Assembly: GCF_014191055.1 (NCBI RefSeq)
Contig: NZ_JACHWB010000005.1
Coordinates: 1 to 64,000, forward strand
Length of the DNA stretch: 64,000 nucleotides
DNA from: Microvirga lupini
Lineage (GTDB): Bacteria; Pseudomonadota; Alphaproteobacteria; Rhizobiales; Beijerinckiaceae
Direction: 5' to 3'
Shown here piece by piece: positions 36,324-48,660 of the stretch. The first letter of the stretch is position 1. Each line of letters starts with the position of its first letter. Made by a program: the position numbers and the translations under genes. The notes under the pieces were generated by a model. It saw only the letters and a program-made list of their open reading frames with translations. It was not told the origin of the DNA and made no database searches.

Positions 36324-36780
36324 TGGTGTCCCGGGCCAGAATGAACATCCCGTCCTCGGTCTGCTCGATCACGGACCATCCGAGCCTTGCATAATAGGAA
36401 TGCCGGTGGGGACCCGCGAGCAGGTAGACGCGCTGCGTACCCGTTCCGAAGGCGAATTCGACCGCCTTCTCGACAAGCGCCGCGCCGATCCGCCGATGCC
36501 GGTGTTCCGGCTCGACCCAGAGAGCCGCGACCCAGGGGGTGTATTGCGGGCGCGTGTCCTCGTCGCATTCGATGAGGGACACGGTGCCCAGGAAGTGCCC
36601 GCCTTCATGAGCCACGAGAGCCGTGGGAATGGGACCCGGTCCACGATTCTCCTGCACGAGGCCGGTGAGCAGGCTCAACGGGTGCCCCTTGTCCTTCCAG
36701 AAGGCGCGCCAGACGCGATCCGCGACCGCCTCGGCAAAGTCCGGCCTGTCGCGCAGATCGCTGATCGTGACGCCGCTCAG
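36316..36780 (-). CDS. GNAT family N-acetyltransferase, probable non-ATG start
   Basis: About 154 residues with a GNAT fold. VAALWVEPEHRHRRIGAALVEKAVEFA contains the acetyl-CoA pyrophosphate loop, and it ends with YYARLGWSVIEQ. The conserved start LSGVTISDLRDRPDF lies just after the M20 peptidase stop, but the frame has no nearby ATG, GTG or TTG. The CTG at 36780 overlaps that stop in a CTGA and is my best guess. An unusual start or a sequencing artefact are the options. The substrate is unknown. Confidence 0.8.
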   Translation of the reverse strand: MSGVTISDLRDRPDFAEAVADRVWRAFWKDKGHPLSLLTGLVQENRGPGPIPTALVAHEGGHFLGTVSLIECDEDTRPQYTPWVAALWVEPEHRHRRIGAALVEKAVEFAFGTGTQRVYLLAGPHRHSYYARLGWSVIEQTEDGMFILARDTND

Positions 36781-37895
36781 CGCAGGCTTTCCAGCAGGCG
36801 CGTCATGAGCTTCTGGCGCGGCGCGATGGAGGAGATGAGGCCGTATTCCTGCAGCGTGTGGGCGCCGTCGCCGTCGATGCCGAGGCCGTCGAGGGTCGGG
36901 ATGCCGAGCGCCGCCGTGAAGTTGCCGTCCGAGCCGCCGCCTGCACGAGGCGCAGAGACGAGATCGAAGCCGATCTCGGCTGCAAGCGACTTGGCGTGGT
37001 CGAACAAGCGGGAGGTCGGCTCGGTCCGCTCGTAGGGCGGCCGGTTCATGCCGCCGGTGACGGTGACGATGAAGTCCGGGTTCTGGGGCTTCAGCCCGAG
37101 GAGCGCCGCCGTCACGGCCTCGCCGTCCGCCACGGTCTCGACCCGCAGGTCCACCGGGAAGCGGCAATGCTGCGGAATGGTGTTCACCGCCGTGCCGCCG
37201 GACACCATGCCCACCGTCGTGGTGATGCCACGTGCGTAATCGGTCATCCCCTCGACGGCGAGGATCTGGCGTGCCGCCTCGTAGACGGCGTTGCGGCCGT
37301 CCTTGTGCCGCGAGCCCGCATGGGCCGGCCTTCCCTCCACGTGCACGTCGAAGCGCCCGACCCCTTTGCGGGCCGTGACGATCTGGCCACCGTCGCGGGC
37401 GGGTTCGGTCACGAGGGCAAAAGCCGAGCGGCGGCCGATATCCTCGATCATGGGACGGGTGATCGGCGAACCGATCTCCTCGTCGGGCGTCACCAGGAAG
37501 GTGATGGGCCGCGCTGCCGTGCCCCGGCGCGCCACATCCTTGAACGCCTCAAGGCAGAACCAGGCGCCGCCCTTCATGTCGTAGATGCCGGGCCCGTAGA
37601 GCCGGTCGCCTTCGACCCGCAGCGGCAGGTCGCGCTCAACGGTGCCGACGGGATGGACCGTGTCGAGATGGGACATGACCAGAATGCCGGGCTCTCCCGT
37701 CTGAGGCCCGGCCCGCAGCACGAGCACATCGCCCAATCCGTCCGTGCCCGGAATGCGCTCGACCGCCACCGGCGCGTCCTGCATCTGCGCGACCACGAGG
37801 TCCATCATCAGGTTGACGCCGGCCCGGTCGGAGGTCGGGCTCTCGGTTCGGACCCAGGTGAAAAGCGTGTCGAGCGACGGGGAGGAGCGGCTCAT
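36777..37895 (-). CDS. M20 family metallopeptidase (carboxypeptidase G2-like)
   Basis: A 372-residue zinc peptidase of the M20/ArgE/CPG2 family. Metal and catalytic motifs are SHLDTVHPVG, YGPGIYDMKGG, TPDEEIGS (catalytic Glu-Glu) and a final GDGAHTLQEYG. The dimerisation domain includes ARKGVGRFDVHVEGRPAHAGS. CPG2 itself removes glutamate from folates, but this group mostly has unknown substrates and no signal peptide is seen here. ATG 37895 has GAGG before it, whereas the upstream in-frame ATG at 37934 is less likely. It heads the operon with the GNAT and rppH genes. Confidence 0.9.
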   Translation of the reverse strand: MSRSSPSLDTLFTWVRTESPTSDRAGVNLMMDLVVAQMQDAPVAVERIPGTDGLGDVLVLRAGPQTGEPGILVMSHLDTVHPVGTVERDLPLRVEGDRLYGPGIYDMKGGAWFCLEAFKDVARRGTAARPITFLVTPDEEIGSPITRPMIEDIGRRSAFALVTEPARDGGQIVTARKGVGRFDVHVEGRPAHAGSRHKDGRNAVYEAARQILAVEGMTDYARGITTTVGMVSGGTAVNTIPQHCRFPVDLRVETVADGEAVTAALLGLKPQNPDFIVTVTGGMNRPPYERTEPTSRLFDHAKSLAAEIGFDLVSAPRAGGGSDGNFTAALGIPTLDGLGIDGDGAHTLQEYGLISSIAPRQKLMTRLLESLR

Positions 37896-38090
37896 GATGT
37901 CCTCATGCAGGGATCGTTTCCGTTGGCTAAGCATCCCTGACCGGAAACATCAACCCCACATATGCGCCCGCCTCAGTCCTAGGGTTTGGGAACGTATGTC
38001 CATATGACGCATCCGGGCCCGGTGGATACCTTGTAACGATACGGTAGTCTGTGCGCCTGCAGCTTGGCAGATGAATCAGGTACAGGAAGA

Positions 38091-39521
38091 ATGGCCCGCA
38101 AGATTGGTTCACCCGGTAGAAATTTCCTCGAAGGCACCGCTACGTCAGACAGCCTTTACGGCGACACCGACGGCACCCGCAGTTCAGCCACCGCAGGAGC
38201 GGATTCGATTCACGGCTATATCGGAGCCGACTATCTCTACGGTGATGCAAGGACGCTCCGGCTGACGGCCCGTGGAGGGGCCGATTCGCTTTGGGCCGGG
38301 TTCGATGGCGATACGGTTTATGGCGATGCCTATTCCATGAGCTACTCCGCCAGGGGCGGCGCGGACAGGATCTGGGGCGAGTACGGCTACGACAAGCTCT
38401 ATGGCGATGCCCGCACGATGTCGGGCTCCACCCGGGGCGGCGCCGACAAGCTCTATGGCGGCTACGACAACGACATGCTCTTCGGCGATGCCTATACGAT
38501 GTCGTCGACGGCCATCGGCGGTTCCGACAGCCTTTATGGGGAGAGCGACAACGACACTCTCTATGGCGATGCGCACAAGCTGACCGGCTCCGCCAGGGGT
38601 GGCGCAGACCTTCTGTCGGGCGGCAATCACGAAGACAAGCTCTATGGCGACGCCTATAGTCTCGCAAGCCGCGCCGTCGGCGGCACCGATACGCTGAACG
38701 GCGACAGCGGCGAAGACATTCTCTACGGAGATGCCCGCTCCCTCATCAACTCTGCCACAGGCGGGGCCGATATCCTCAAGGGCGGCAGTTCGGAAGACGC
38801 TCTCTATGGAGATGGCTATTCCATGCGCAACTTCGTCATCGGTGGCGGCGACAAGCTCTATGGCGGTTCCAGCAACGATCTCCTCTATGGCGATGCCTAT
38901 ACCATGGCCGATTACGTGATCGGCGGCGCTGACTTTCTTTACGGCGAGAGCGGCAACAACATCCTGTACGGCGACGCCTACAGCATGGCCGGCGCGTCAA
39001 TTGGCGGGAACGACTCGCTCTATGGCAGCACAGGCAAGGACACGCTCTATGGCGATGCCATGGCGCTGAACGACCAGAGCCGCGGCGGCCATGACTACCT
39101 GAATGGCGGCTCGGGCAACGACGTGCTCTATGGGGACGCTCAGATCACAGGTCCTTATGCCGGCTACGGCAACGACACGCTCTATGGCGGCGCCGGCAAT
39201 GACCGCCTGATCGGCGACTCGTCCTATGGAGGAACGGGCGCGGACTACCTGAACGGCGGCAGCGGGAACGACACCCTGGACGGCGGCGGAGGCCGCGATC
39301 TCTTCGGGTTCGACCTCGCATCGGGCCGGGATACGATCCAGTACTTCCAGCCGGGAGAGGATCAGATCGATCTGCGCGCCTGGCGCTTCGCCGCGTTCGA
39401 GAGCCTCTCCATCACTCAGAAGGCGGGCTATTCCATCATTTATCTGTCGGGCACGAGCCATTACATCAGGCTCGACGCCGTGCTGAAGACGCAACTCACG
39501 GCCGCCGACTTCATTCTTTAA
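38091..39521 (+). CDS. RTX-type exoprotein with 27-residue tandem repeats
   Basis: A 476-residue acidic glycine-rich protein. After a short start (MARKIGSPGRNFLEGTA) come 13 tandem units of exactly 27 residues (residues 23-373), each with YGDA, GGAD.LYG and ND.L motifs. More canonical RTX nonapeptides follow (YLNGGSGNDTLDGGGGRD). The C-terminal 65 residues look like a type I secretion end (GEDQIDLRAWRF, ending FIL). Such repeats fold into a calcium-stabilised beta-roll. There is no signal peptide. No enzymatic domain is visible, so the protein may be structural or an adhesin. ATG 38091 follows AGGAAGA. A TTG at 38064 is the alternative start. Confidence 0.88.
   Translation: MARKIGSPGRNFLEGTATSDSLYGDTDGTRSSATAGADSIHGYIGADYLYGDARTLRLTARGGADSLWAGFDGDTVYGDAYSMSYSARGGADRIWGEYGYDKLYGDARTMSGSTRGGADKLYGGYDNDMLFGDAYTMSSTAIGGSDSLYGESDNDTLYGDAHKLTGSARGGADLLSGGNHEDKLYGDAYSLASRAVGGTDTLNGDSGEDILYGDARSLINSATGGADILKGGSSEDALYGDGYSMRNFVIGGGDKLYGGSSNDLLYGDAYTMADYVIGGADFLYGESGNNILYGDAYSMAGASIGGNDSLYGSTGKDTLYGDAMALNDQSRGGHDYLNGGSGNDVLYGDAQITGPYAGYGNDTLYGGAGNDRLIGDSSYGGTGADYLNGGSGNDTLDGGGGRDLFGFDLASGRDTIQYFQPGEDQIDLRAWRFAAFESLSITQKAGYSIIYLSGTSHYIRLDAVLKTQLTAADFIL
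38157..39209 (+). repeat. 13 tandem 81-bp coding repeats
   Basis: Thirteen units of 81 bases encode 27 residues each without any insertion or deletion, from YGDT at 38157 to the Leu codon ending at 39209. Each is three RTX-like nonapeptides in which the second is degenerate (for example YSMSYSARG). Units differ in sequence, so the array is old, but its length register is fully kept. Confidence 0.92.
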
Positions 39522-39580
39522 GGATGTCTCGCCTGCAGGAGTTGCCTACCCGACTTTGCCAAAAGATGCTCAACTCTGAA

Positions 39581-39604
39581 AAGGCCCGGACTGTACCGGG
39601 CCTT
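39581..39604 (+). terminator. Terminator-like hairpin after the RTX gene
   Basis: AAGGCCCGG (39581-39589) and CCGGGCCTT (39596-39604) form a perfect 9-base stem with a 6-base loop, 60 bases after the RTX stop. There is no proper T-run. Confidence 0.6.
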
Positions 39605-39714
39605 CCGCGGCCTTCAGATCAGGGCGTATTGAGACGCCGCACGTTTAATTTTGTCACGCCAGCAAGCTGGCTGCGCCGCACCGATCATTGCGGAAAATTT
39701 TAAAGGCCCACCTC

Positions 39715-39942
39715 TCAATGCTGCGCCATATCCAAGGGGATCGACAGCAGGACCCTGCCCGCTTCGTCGACGACTTCCAGGTGCCATCCGCGCCAGTCGA
39801 TCTCGTCTGCTTCGTCCTCGTCGCGCAGTTCCTGGATCGCCTTGATGGCTTGATAATGGGCTGCTTCCAGATCCGAGACTTCGATGCCTGTCTCATCGAG
39901 GATCCGTTCATGCCTGTGCACGAGATGGAAGAAACAATGCAC
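39715..39942 (-). CDS. DUF6894 family small protein
   Basis: A 75-residue protein starting with GTG 39942: MHCFFHLVHRHERILDETGIEV, then SDLEAAHYQAIKAIQELRDE, and WHLEVVDEAGRVLLSIPLD. This is the form of DUF6894 proteins, short proteins widespread in Methylobacteriaceae and Bradyrhizobiaceae. The function is unknown. A paralogue of the same length is at 53790-54017. It lies alone between the RTX gene and ssb. Confidence 0.82.
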   Translation of the reverse strand: MHCFFHLVHRHERILDETGIEVSDLEAAHYQAIKAIQELRDEDEADEIDWRGWHLEVVDEAGRVLLSIPLDMAQH

Positions 39943-40090
39943 TCAAAAGCAGCCTTGGGAAAACTCTTCAACCGCCGGACTTATGTCGCTCCGGAGCCTA
40001 CCTCTAAATGAGCAGCTTCCCTGCATTAACGCAAGGTAAGTTTTCCGTTTTGCTCGGAATTGAGACGAACTCTCCACGCTCGGGAGAAAG

Positions 40091-40119
40091 AGAAAAGGCC
40101 GCCGGCTGGCGGCCCTTCT
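40091..40119 (-). terminator. Rho-independent terminator of ssb
   Basis: GGCCGCC at 40097-40103 and GGCGGCC at 40108-40114 form a 7-base stem with a 4-base loop. On the minus strand it is followed by TTTTCTC, 24-29 bases after the ssb stop. Confidence 0.85.
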
Positions 40120-40142
40120 CCCTATGGTCAATCTGGCAGATC

Positions 40143-40670
40143 CTAGAACGGAATATCGTCGTCCAGGTCATTGTAGCGGGAGCCCCCGCCTCCACCGCCG
40201 CTGCCCCCACCCATGGACGGCGCCGGGCGCCGATCCTGTGAGGGAGAACGTCCCCCGAAGTCGCCACCGCGGGAGATCTGGCCCGGCTCTTCGTCGCCGT
40301 ACTCGGACGAGCCGCCGCCGCGGCTGTCCAGGATCGTCAGCTCGCCCCGGAACCGCTGCAGCACCACCTCGGTCGAGTACTTCTCCACCCCCTGCTGGTC
40401 GGTCCACTTGCGCGTCTGCAGCTGCCCCTCCAGGTACACCTTCGAGCCCTTCTTCAGGTACTGCTCGGCCACCCGCGCCAGATTTTCGTTGAAGATCACC
40501 ACCGAGTGCCACTCGGTCTTCTCCTTGCGCTCGCCCGTGGCCTTGTCCTTCCAGGTCTCGGAGGTCGCAATCCGCAGGTTCACCACCGGCTCCCCGCTCC
40601 CCAGCCGACGCACCTCAGGGTCACGCCCCAGATTCCCAACCAGGATCACCTTGTTCACGCTGCCCGCCAT
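40143..40670 (-). CDS. ssb: Single-stranded DNA-binding protein
   Basis: A 175-residue SSB. It has an N-terminal OB fold ([40 protein letters not shown]), a Gly-rich linker, and the terminal acidic tip DDDIPF that binds partner proteins such as RecO and PriA. ATG 40670 was chosen because GAGGAG lies 8 bases upstream. The GTG at 40679 is too close to it. It is classically paired with uvrA, but here a 2-kb RTX gene lies between them. Confidence 0.97.
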   Translation of the reverse strand: MAGSVNKVILVGNLGRDPEVRRLGSGEPVVNLRIATSETWKDKATGERKEKTEWHSVVIFNENLARVAEQYLKKGSKVYLEGQLQTRKWTDQQGVEKYSTEVVLQRFRGELTILDSRGGGSSEYGDEEPGQISRGGDFGGRSPSQDRRPAPSMGGGSGGGGGGSRYNDLDDDIPF

Positions 40671-40765
40671 CGGAGCCACTCCTCATTCACATGAGGCTGT
40701 TCTGGGGCCGGACAGCCTCCGGGGCAAGCCGGCCGGAAAGTTCTGCACAGGCCTGTCCCCAGAAA

Positions 40766-40787
40766 GGGGGGCGGCATGAGGCCGCCC
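40766..40787 (-). terminator. Terminator-like hairpin after the propeller/RTX gene
   Basis: GGGCGGC at 40769-40775 and GCCGCCC at 40781-40787 form a 7-base stem, 18 bases after the minus-strand stop at 40805. CCCTTTC follows on that strand, which is a weak T-run. Confidence 0.6.
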
Positions 40788-40804
40788 TGCCCTGCACCTT
40801 AAGC

Positions 40805-42832
40805 TCAGACGACGAAGAAGTCGTGGTGGTACAGCTTCGTCTTGGTGGTGATGGTGGCGATCTTCACCTGAGCCTTGGAGCCGGTGCCGTCCTGATCGTA
40901 GTACAGCGCCCCGGTCTTCCGGTCGTAGACGATCCGGTCCTCCGCATCCAGGGCCTTGTTGCCCTCCACGAACATGTCGGCCTTGACCTTCTTCGGCTTG
41001 GAGGCCGAGCCTGAGCCCAGCTTGGTGAAATATTTGTTGTCGAGCCAGATGCTGTCGTCCCTGGACTTGAAGTCATACACCCGGTCCACGTTGCTGCTCT
41101 TGTTCGGGCGCGTGTCGAACACGAAGGAGTCGCGGCCATCACCGCCCTTCAGGCTGTCGTTGCCCGTTCCGCCCCATAGAATGTCGTTTCCGGAAGAGCC
41201 ATCGATCCTGTCGCTGCCGTTCCGGCCGATGATCCTGTTCCCCCACAGATCTCCGTTGAGCCGGTCCGACCCGTGGCTGCCAGTGAGGGTGTCCGTCATC
41301 GCGGGATTACGCATCATCTGCCCGGACGCGAGATCCATCGTATAAGGCACGGACCATGAGCGGCCATCCTCGACAACTGTCGCGACTGCATTCTGAACTC
41401 CGCTGCTGGCGAAGACATGGCTGAAACCAGCGCTGCCGCCTGAGGGAGAAACAGTGTCGATTGCGCCGTCGCCCCAGTCGATGCTGATGCTGGAAGCCGA
41501 GCCGGTGCCGAGACGCAGCTCCACGTAGCGGCCCGCCATCACGGCCGGCGCGTGCTTCATGAGTGTCGCGTCGATGAGAAACGTGTCGTACATCCCGTTG
41601 GTATCGCCGGGCACCAGGTTGCTCGCCCAGCTGCCGACGAGAACATACCGCCCGTCGGGACTGACATCGATTCCATAGCCAGTGTGGCCATCCGCGGGCA
41701 GGCCCTCGGGAGAGGTCGACAGGCGAACAACCTCGCCGGTCAGGAGGTCTTTACGAAACAGGTTGTATACTGTCCCGTCGCCACCGCCCGGCACCACGTC
41801 GTTCGCGGTGCTCGCAAAGAACAGATAACGACCGTCCTGACTGAGGCGGGGCTCCTCGCTCCAGCCATGCACTTCAATTCCAGTGCCGCTCGTCGACAGC
41901 CGAACGATCGCTCCGGTTGCCAGATCCCTCTGAAAAACGTCGTAGTCGCCGTTGGTGTCTCCTGAAACGAGATTGCTTGCGCTGCTGGTGAACACCACGG
42001 AGCGTCCGTCGGCACTGAAGCGGGCCTGATAGCTGTAGCCATTCCCTTCGGCCCCGCTGATATCAGTGGATATGCGACGGATCTCACCCGTCAGGACGTC
42101 TTTAAGGAAGACATCGGCATTTCCGTTATCGTCACCCGACACGAGGTTGGATGCGCTGCTCTCGAAGAGCACGTAGCGCCCGTCCGGACTGATCTGCGCG
42201 GATCGGCTCGCGCCATTTCCGCCCTCTCCAGCTTTGCTCGTGGACAGACGGGCAACTGCGCCTGTGAACAGATCCTTGATGAAGATATCGTGCGCATTGT
42301 TCGTGTCGTTGGGCACCAGATCGGGCGCATCGCTTTCGAAAACCACGTAGCGGCCATCGGGGCTGATCAGCGCTTGGCCACTGTCGCCGCTGACCTGCCA
42401 TCTGTTCCCGTCGGTAGAGACCAGTGTCACTTGGCCCGTGACGAGATCCTTGAGGAAGATGTCGGCCTTTCCGTTGACATCGCCGGCGACCAGGTTGTCC
42501 GCCCGGCTCGTGAATACTGCATAGCGTCCATCGGCGCTGAAGCGGGCACTGAAGCTATCGCCGTTTCCCATGTCGCCGGCAGTATTGGTCGAAATCCGGA
42601 CGACCTCGCCTGTGACGAGGTCCTTTCGGAAGATATCCCAGTCGAGTGGTCCAGCCTCGGCATCCAGATTGCTCGCCCGGCTTTCGAAAAACGCATATCG
42701 GCCATCGGCACTGAAGGCTGATGCACCGCTCCTCTCGTTAGCCTCGGCTCCGTCCCCTGTCACCGAGACGCGCTTGACGATGGATGCGGCTGTAGGGCGG
42801 CTGAAGGATTGGATGGTCAGTGTCAGCGTCAT
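40805..42832 (-). CDS. TolB-like beta-propeller RTX exoprotein
   Basis: A 675-residue protein in three parts. Residues 20-420 are about eight repeats of the TolB/PD40 type (SADGRYAVFTSRADNL, GDVNGKADIFLKDLVTG). Residues 420-510 look like a PKD-like domain (VELRLGTGSASSISIDWGDG). The C-terminus has RTX nonapeptides (GGTGNDSLKGGDGRD) and a secretion block (DSIWLDNKYFTKLG, then ending HHDFFVV). It has no signal peptide, as expected for type I export. The last 130 residues are like those of the protein at 55177-56958, so both probably use the same exporter. The start is ATG 42832. The function is unknown. Confidence 0.88.
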   Translation of the reverse strand: MTLTLTIQSFSRPTAASIVKRVSVTGDGAEANERSGASAFSADGRYAFFESRASNLDAEAGPLDWDIFRKDLVTGEVVRISTNTAGDMGNGDSFSARFSADGRYAVFTSRADNLVAGDVNGKADIFLKDLVTGQVTLVSTDGNRWQVSGDSGQALISPDGRYVVFESDAPDLVPNDTNNAHDIFIKDLFTGAVARLSTSKAGEGGNGASRSAQISPDGRYVLFESSASNLVSGDDNGNADVFLKDVLTGEIRRISTDISGAEGNGYSYQARFSADGRSVVFTSSASNLVSGDTNGDYDVFQRDLATGAIVRLSTSGTGIEVHGWSEEPRLSQDGRYLFFASTANDVVPGGGDGTVYNLFRKDLLTGEVVRLSTSPEGLPADGHTGYGIDVSPDGRYVLVGSWASNLVPGDTNGMYDTFLIDATLMKHAPAVMAGRYVELRLGTGSASSISIDWGDGAIDTVSPSGGSAGFSHVFASSGVQNAVATVVEDGRSWSVPYTMDLASGQMMRNPAMTDTLTGSHGSDRLNGDLWGNRIIGRNGSDRIDGSSGNDILWGGTGNDSLKGGDGRDSFVFDTRPNKSSNVDRVYDFKSRDDSIWLDNKYFTKLGSGSASKPKKVKADMFVEGNKALDAEDRIVYDRKTGALYYDQDGTGSKAQVKIATITTKTKLYHHDFFVV

Positions 42833-43117
42833 GGATCACCGAAGCATATTGATACCATAACGTATCGTTATATGAGCCTGCGAAGCTCTAAGCTAGAGAA
42901 TAGAGATCGTTCAAACCAGGAACGGCCAAGCTCCCGTGTTGCAGATTTTTGTGCCCACAGACCTTTCCCGGCCCATGCCCCATTGCCCCTCGTACCCTCT
43001 TTGTTCTAGGATCCTGCTCCTGGAATCATCCGCCGCATTGCACCGGCGGCTGTGGCATCACATATGCGGGAGCCGGTCTGGCGAGGCCGGCTCCTCTCAA
43101 AAGGCTTAAGCTGGGCA

Positions 43118-46111
<2,994 letters not shown>

Positions 46112-46131
46112 GGCAGCGCAGCCGTCTCACC

Positions 46132-47208
46132 TTAGACGGAACGCTGCCCGAGCTTGATCAATGCCTCCTGCGCCAACGTCCTTGTCAGCTCTCCAGCGGG
46201 AAGCTCGCGGGCGAGGCGTGCCGCCTGCCCCGACCAGAGGGACATGAAATCGCTCGAACCGAGAGGCTCCGCCTTCTGGCGCAGAGGCGCGAGCGCGCCG
46301 CCTGCGAGAGGAAACTGAGGCGCCACCGGTGAGATCGGGCCGACCTCGCGCATGATCCGGTTGACGATCCCACGCGCAGGACGGCCGGTGAAAACGTTTG
46401 TGAGCGCCGTCTGATCGTCCTTCGCGTTTTTGAGAGCCTGCCTGTGAAGCGGTGCGATCGTCGCTTCCGGCGTGAACAGGTAAGCCGTTCCGATCTGTAC
46501 GGCCGATGCCCCCAGAGCAAGAGCCGCGACGATGCCACGGGCGTCGGCGATGCCACCCGCCGCGATCACGGGCACCCTCACGGCATCGACGACCTGCGGC
46601 ACCAAAGCCATGGTGCCCACCTGGGTCGAGATGTCGTCGGAGAGAAAGATGCCGCGGTGACCGCCGGCTTCGAACCCCTGCGCGATGATCGCGTCACAAC
46701 CCCGGTCCTCCAACCAGCGCGCCTCGTCGACTGTAGTCGCGGAGGACAGAACCTTGGCGCCTGTGTCCTTCACGCGCTTCAGCAGGCCTTGCTGCGGCAG
46801 CCCGAAATGAAAGCTCACCACCTCGGGCCTGAACTCCTCCACGAGGTTCAGGTAACTCTCGTCGAAGGGAGCGCGTGTCGAGGGAGGCGCAGGCGCATCG
46901 GGATCGAGGCCGAATTCCAGATAGTAGTCTTTCAGCCGCTGCTTCCATGCCGCCTCGCGTCCGGCATCGAACCCGGACGCCTCATGACAGAAGAAGTTGA
47001 CGTTGATGGACTTCGATGTGCTCTGCCGGATTCTGGACAGCTCATCCCTGGCCTTATCGGGGCTCAGCAAGGCACAGGGGAGAGATCCGAGCCCACCAGC
47101 TTCCGAGACGGCAATCACCATATCGGAGAGGTTGGCTCCGGCCATGGGGGCCTGAATGATGGGAAGATCGATGCCCAGAAGATCCAGAATGCGTCGGTCG
47201 GCCCACAT
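46132..47208 (-). CDS. Nitronate monooxygenase family protein
   Basis: A 358-residue FMN TIM-barrel enzyme of the nitronate monooxygenase/2-nitropropane dioxygenase family. It starts LGIDLPIIQAPMAGANLSDM, has INVNFFCHE, then AQGFEAGGHRG with the His used in nitronate oxidation, and VIAAGGIADARG for FMN phosphate. It detoxifies nitronates such as propionate-3-nitronate in the family. ATG 47208 has AAAGGTGG upstream. A long hairpin at 46112-46148 covers its stop codon and the space to uvrA, and it may end both genes. Confidence 0.92.
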   Translation of the reverse strand: MWADRRILDLLGIDLPIIQAPMAGANLSDMVIAVSEAGGLGSLPCALLSPDKARDELSRIRQSTSKSINVNFFCHEASGFDAGREAAWKQRLKDYYLEFGLDPDAPAPPSTRAPFDESYLNLVEEFRPEVVSFHFGLPQQGLLKRVKDTGAKVLSSATTVDEARWLEDRGCDAIIAQGFEAGGHRGIFLSDDISTQVGTMALVPQVVDAVRVPVIAAGGIADARGIVAALALGASAVQIGTAYLFTPEATIAPLHRQALKNAKDDQTALTNVFTGRPARGIVNRIMREVGPISPVAPQFPLAGGALAPLRQKAEPLGSSDFMSLWSGQAARLARELPAGELTRTLAQEALIKLGQRSV

Positions 47209-47358
47209 GACTGCCACCTTTCCTGCGCTGCGAGAATTTAGTGCTAGGCCTGATGGAAAGTCTGCACAAGTGCGCAGCCTTCGCAGGCTGACAATTGGTG
47301 AGGCTTCGACAAGGTCCGTATGCAAGGCAGAAGGATGCAAGAAGAGGGCCTCGGACCG

Positions 47359-48474
47359 TCAATCATCCGCCCGCACATCGAACAAATTCGGAAACTGCCT
47401 CGGCTGCGAACGCAGGTACTGGCTCGGGGCCTTCACGGCGGCGCCGAAATGGGCAGCCGCATGCCAGGGCCAGCGGGGGTCGTAGATGATGGCGCGGGCG
47501 ATGGCGATGAGGTCGGCGTCGCCGGTGCTAAGGATCGCCTCGGCCTGCACGAAATCGGTGATGAGCCCGACGGCGATCACCGGCATGGAGGTGGCCTGCT
47601 TGACGGCCCGGGCGAGCGGCACCTGATAGTTCGGGCCGACCGGGATGCGCTGTGCCGGGGTCAGCCCGCCGCTCGACACGTGGATGCCACTGCAGCCTCG
47701 CGCCTCCAGCGCCTTGGCGAATTCCACCGTCTCCCCAATGGTCCAGCCGCCATCAGCCCAATCCGTTCCCGACACGCGCACCGTTACGGGGCGATCCGCA
47801 GGGAACGCGGCGCGGACCGCATCGAAGACCTCGAGCGGGAAACGCATGCGGTTCTCGAGCGAGCCGCCATACTCGTCCTCGCGCCGGTTGGACAGGGGCG
47901 AGAGGAACTGGTGCAGCAGGTAGCCGTGCGCCGCATGGACCTGCACCGCATGAAGACCGAGCCGGGCCGCGCGCCGGGCCGCATCGGCGAAGGCGTCCTG
48001 CACCCGCGTGAGGCCCTCCCTGTCCAAAGCCGTCGGTGGAACCTCGCCGTCGGAATGCGGAAGGGCCGAGGGCGCTTCCGTCTGCCACCCATGGGGACGA
48101 TGCGGCGGGATCTGCGCGCCGCCCTTCCAGGGCACGTCGGTGGAGGCCTTGCGCCCGGCATGAGCGAGCTGAATGGCGATGGGCATGTCCGACCAGCGCC
48201 GGATCCCGTCAAGAACGCGCCGCATGGCAGCTTCGCATTCGTCCGAGTAGAGCCCCACATCGGCATAGGAGATGCGGCCCTCCGGGGTCACGGCGGTGGC
48301 CTCGATGGTCAGGAGCCCGGCACCTGACATGGCAAGCTGGCCCAGATGGATCATGTGCCAGTCGGTCATGCAGCCATCCTCGGCGGAATACTGGCACATG
48401 GGCGCGATCACGATGCGGTTGGCGAGCTCGAAGTCGCCGATCCGGAAGGGCGTGAAGAGTTTTGCCTGCGTCAT
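47359..48474 (-). CDS. NADH:flavin oxidoreductase (old yellow enzyme, YqjM class)
   Basis: A 371-residue OYE. The YqjM-class motif IVIAPMCQYSAEDGCMTDWH has the Cys that tunes FMN. IQLAHAGRKAS, VHAAHGYLLHQFLSPLSN and REDEYGGSLENRMRFPLE are the standard substrate and structural motifs. It reduces activated C=C bonds with NAD(P)H. It stands 150 bases from the nitronate monooxygenase gene on the same strand, and both are flavoenzymes for xenobiotic-like compounds. The physiological substrate is unknown. Confidence 0.95.
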   Translation of the reverse strand: MTQAKLFTPFRIGDFELANRIVIAPMCQYSAEDGCMTDWHMIHLGQLAMSGAGLLTIEATAVTPEGRISYADVGLYSDECEAAMRRVLDGIRRWSDMPIAIQLAHAGRKASTDVPWKGGAQIPPHRPHGWQTEAPSALPHSDGEVPPTALDREGLTRVQDAFADAARRAARLGLHAVQVHAAHGYLLHQFLSPLSNRREDEYGGSLENRMRFPLEVFDAVRAAFPADRPVTVRVSGTDWADGGWTIGETVEFAKALEARGCSGIHVSSGGLTPAQRIPVGPNYQVPLARAVKQATSMPVIAVGLITDFVQAEAILSTGDADLIAIARAIIYDPRWPWHAAAHFGAAVKAPSQYLRSQPRQFPNLFDVRADD

Positions 48475-48660
48475 GGATTGTCTCCCGGATCGGGGCGCTG
48501 CCGAGATTATGCGAGCCGCCTTCCCGCAAACGCGCGACAGGTCCGAAAGGTCGGCCCCGATGAGGTGTGACCGCGCGATAAGGGAGAAGACCGAGGGGAC
48601 AGGCGAACCTTCTCCCCAGGACGAGGCATTATTACGGTGAAACGCTTGAAAGGCACACAG

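Noticed and set aside
42906..42923. Possible LexA box GTTC-N7-GAAC upstream of uvrA
   Set aside because: The alphaproteobacterial LexA box is a direct repeat GTTC-N7-GTTC. This is an inverted pair and does not fit, so no SOS box is claimed.
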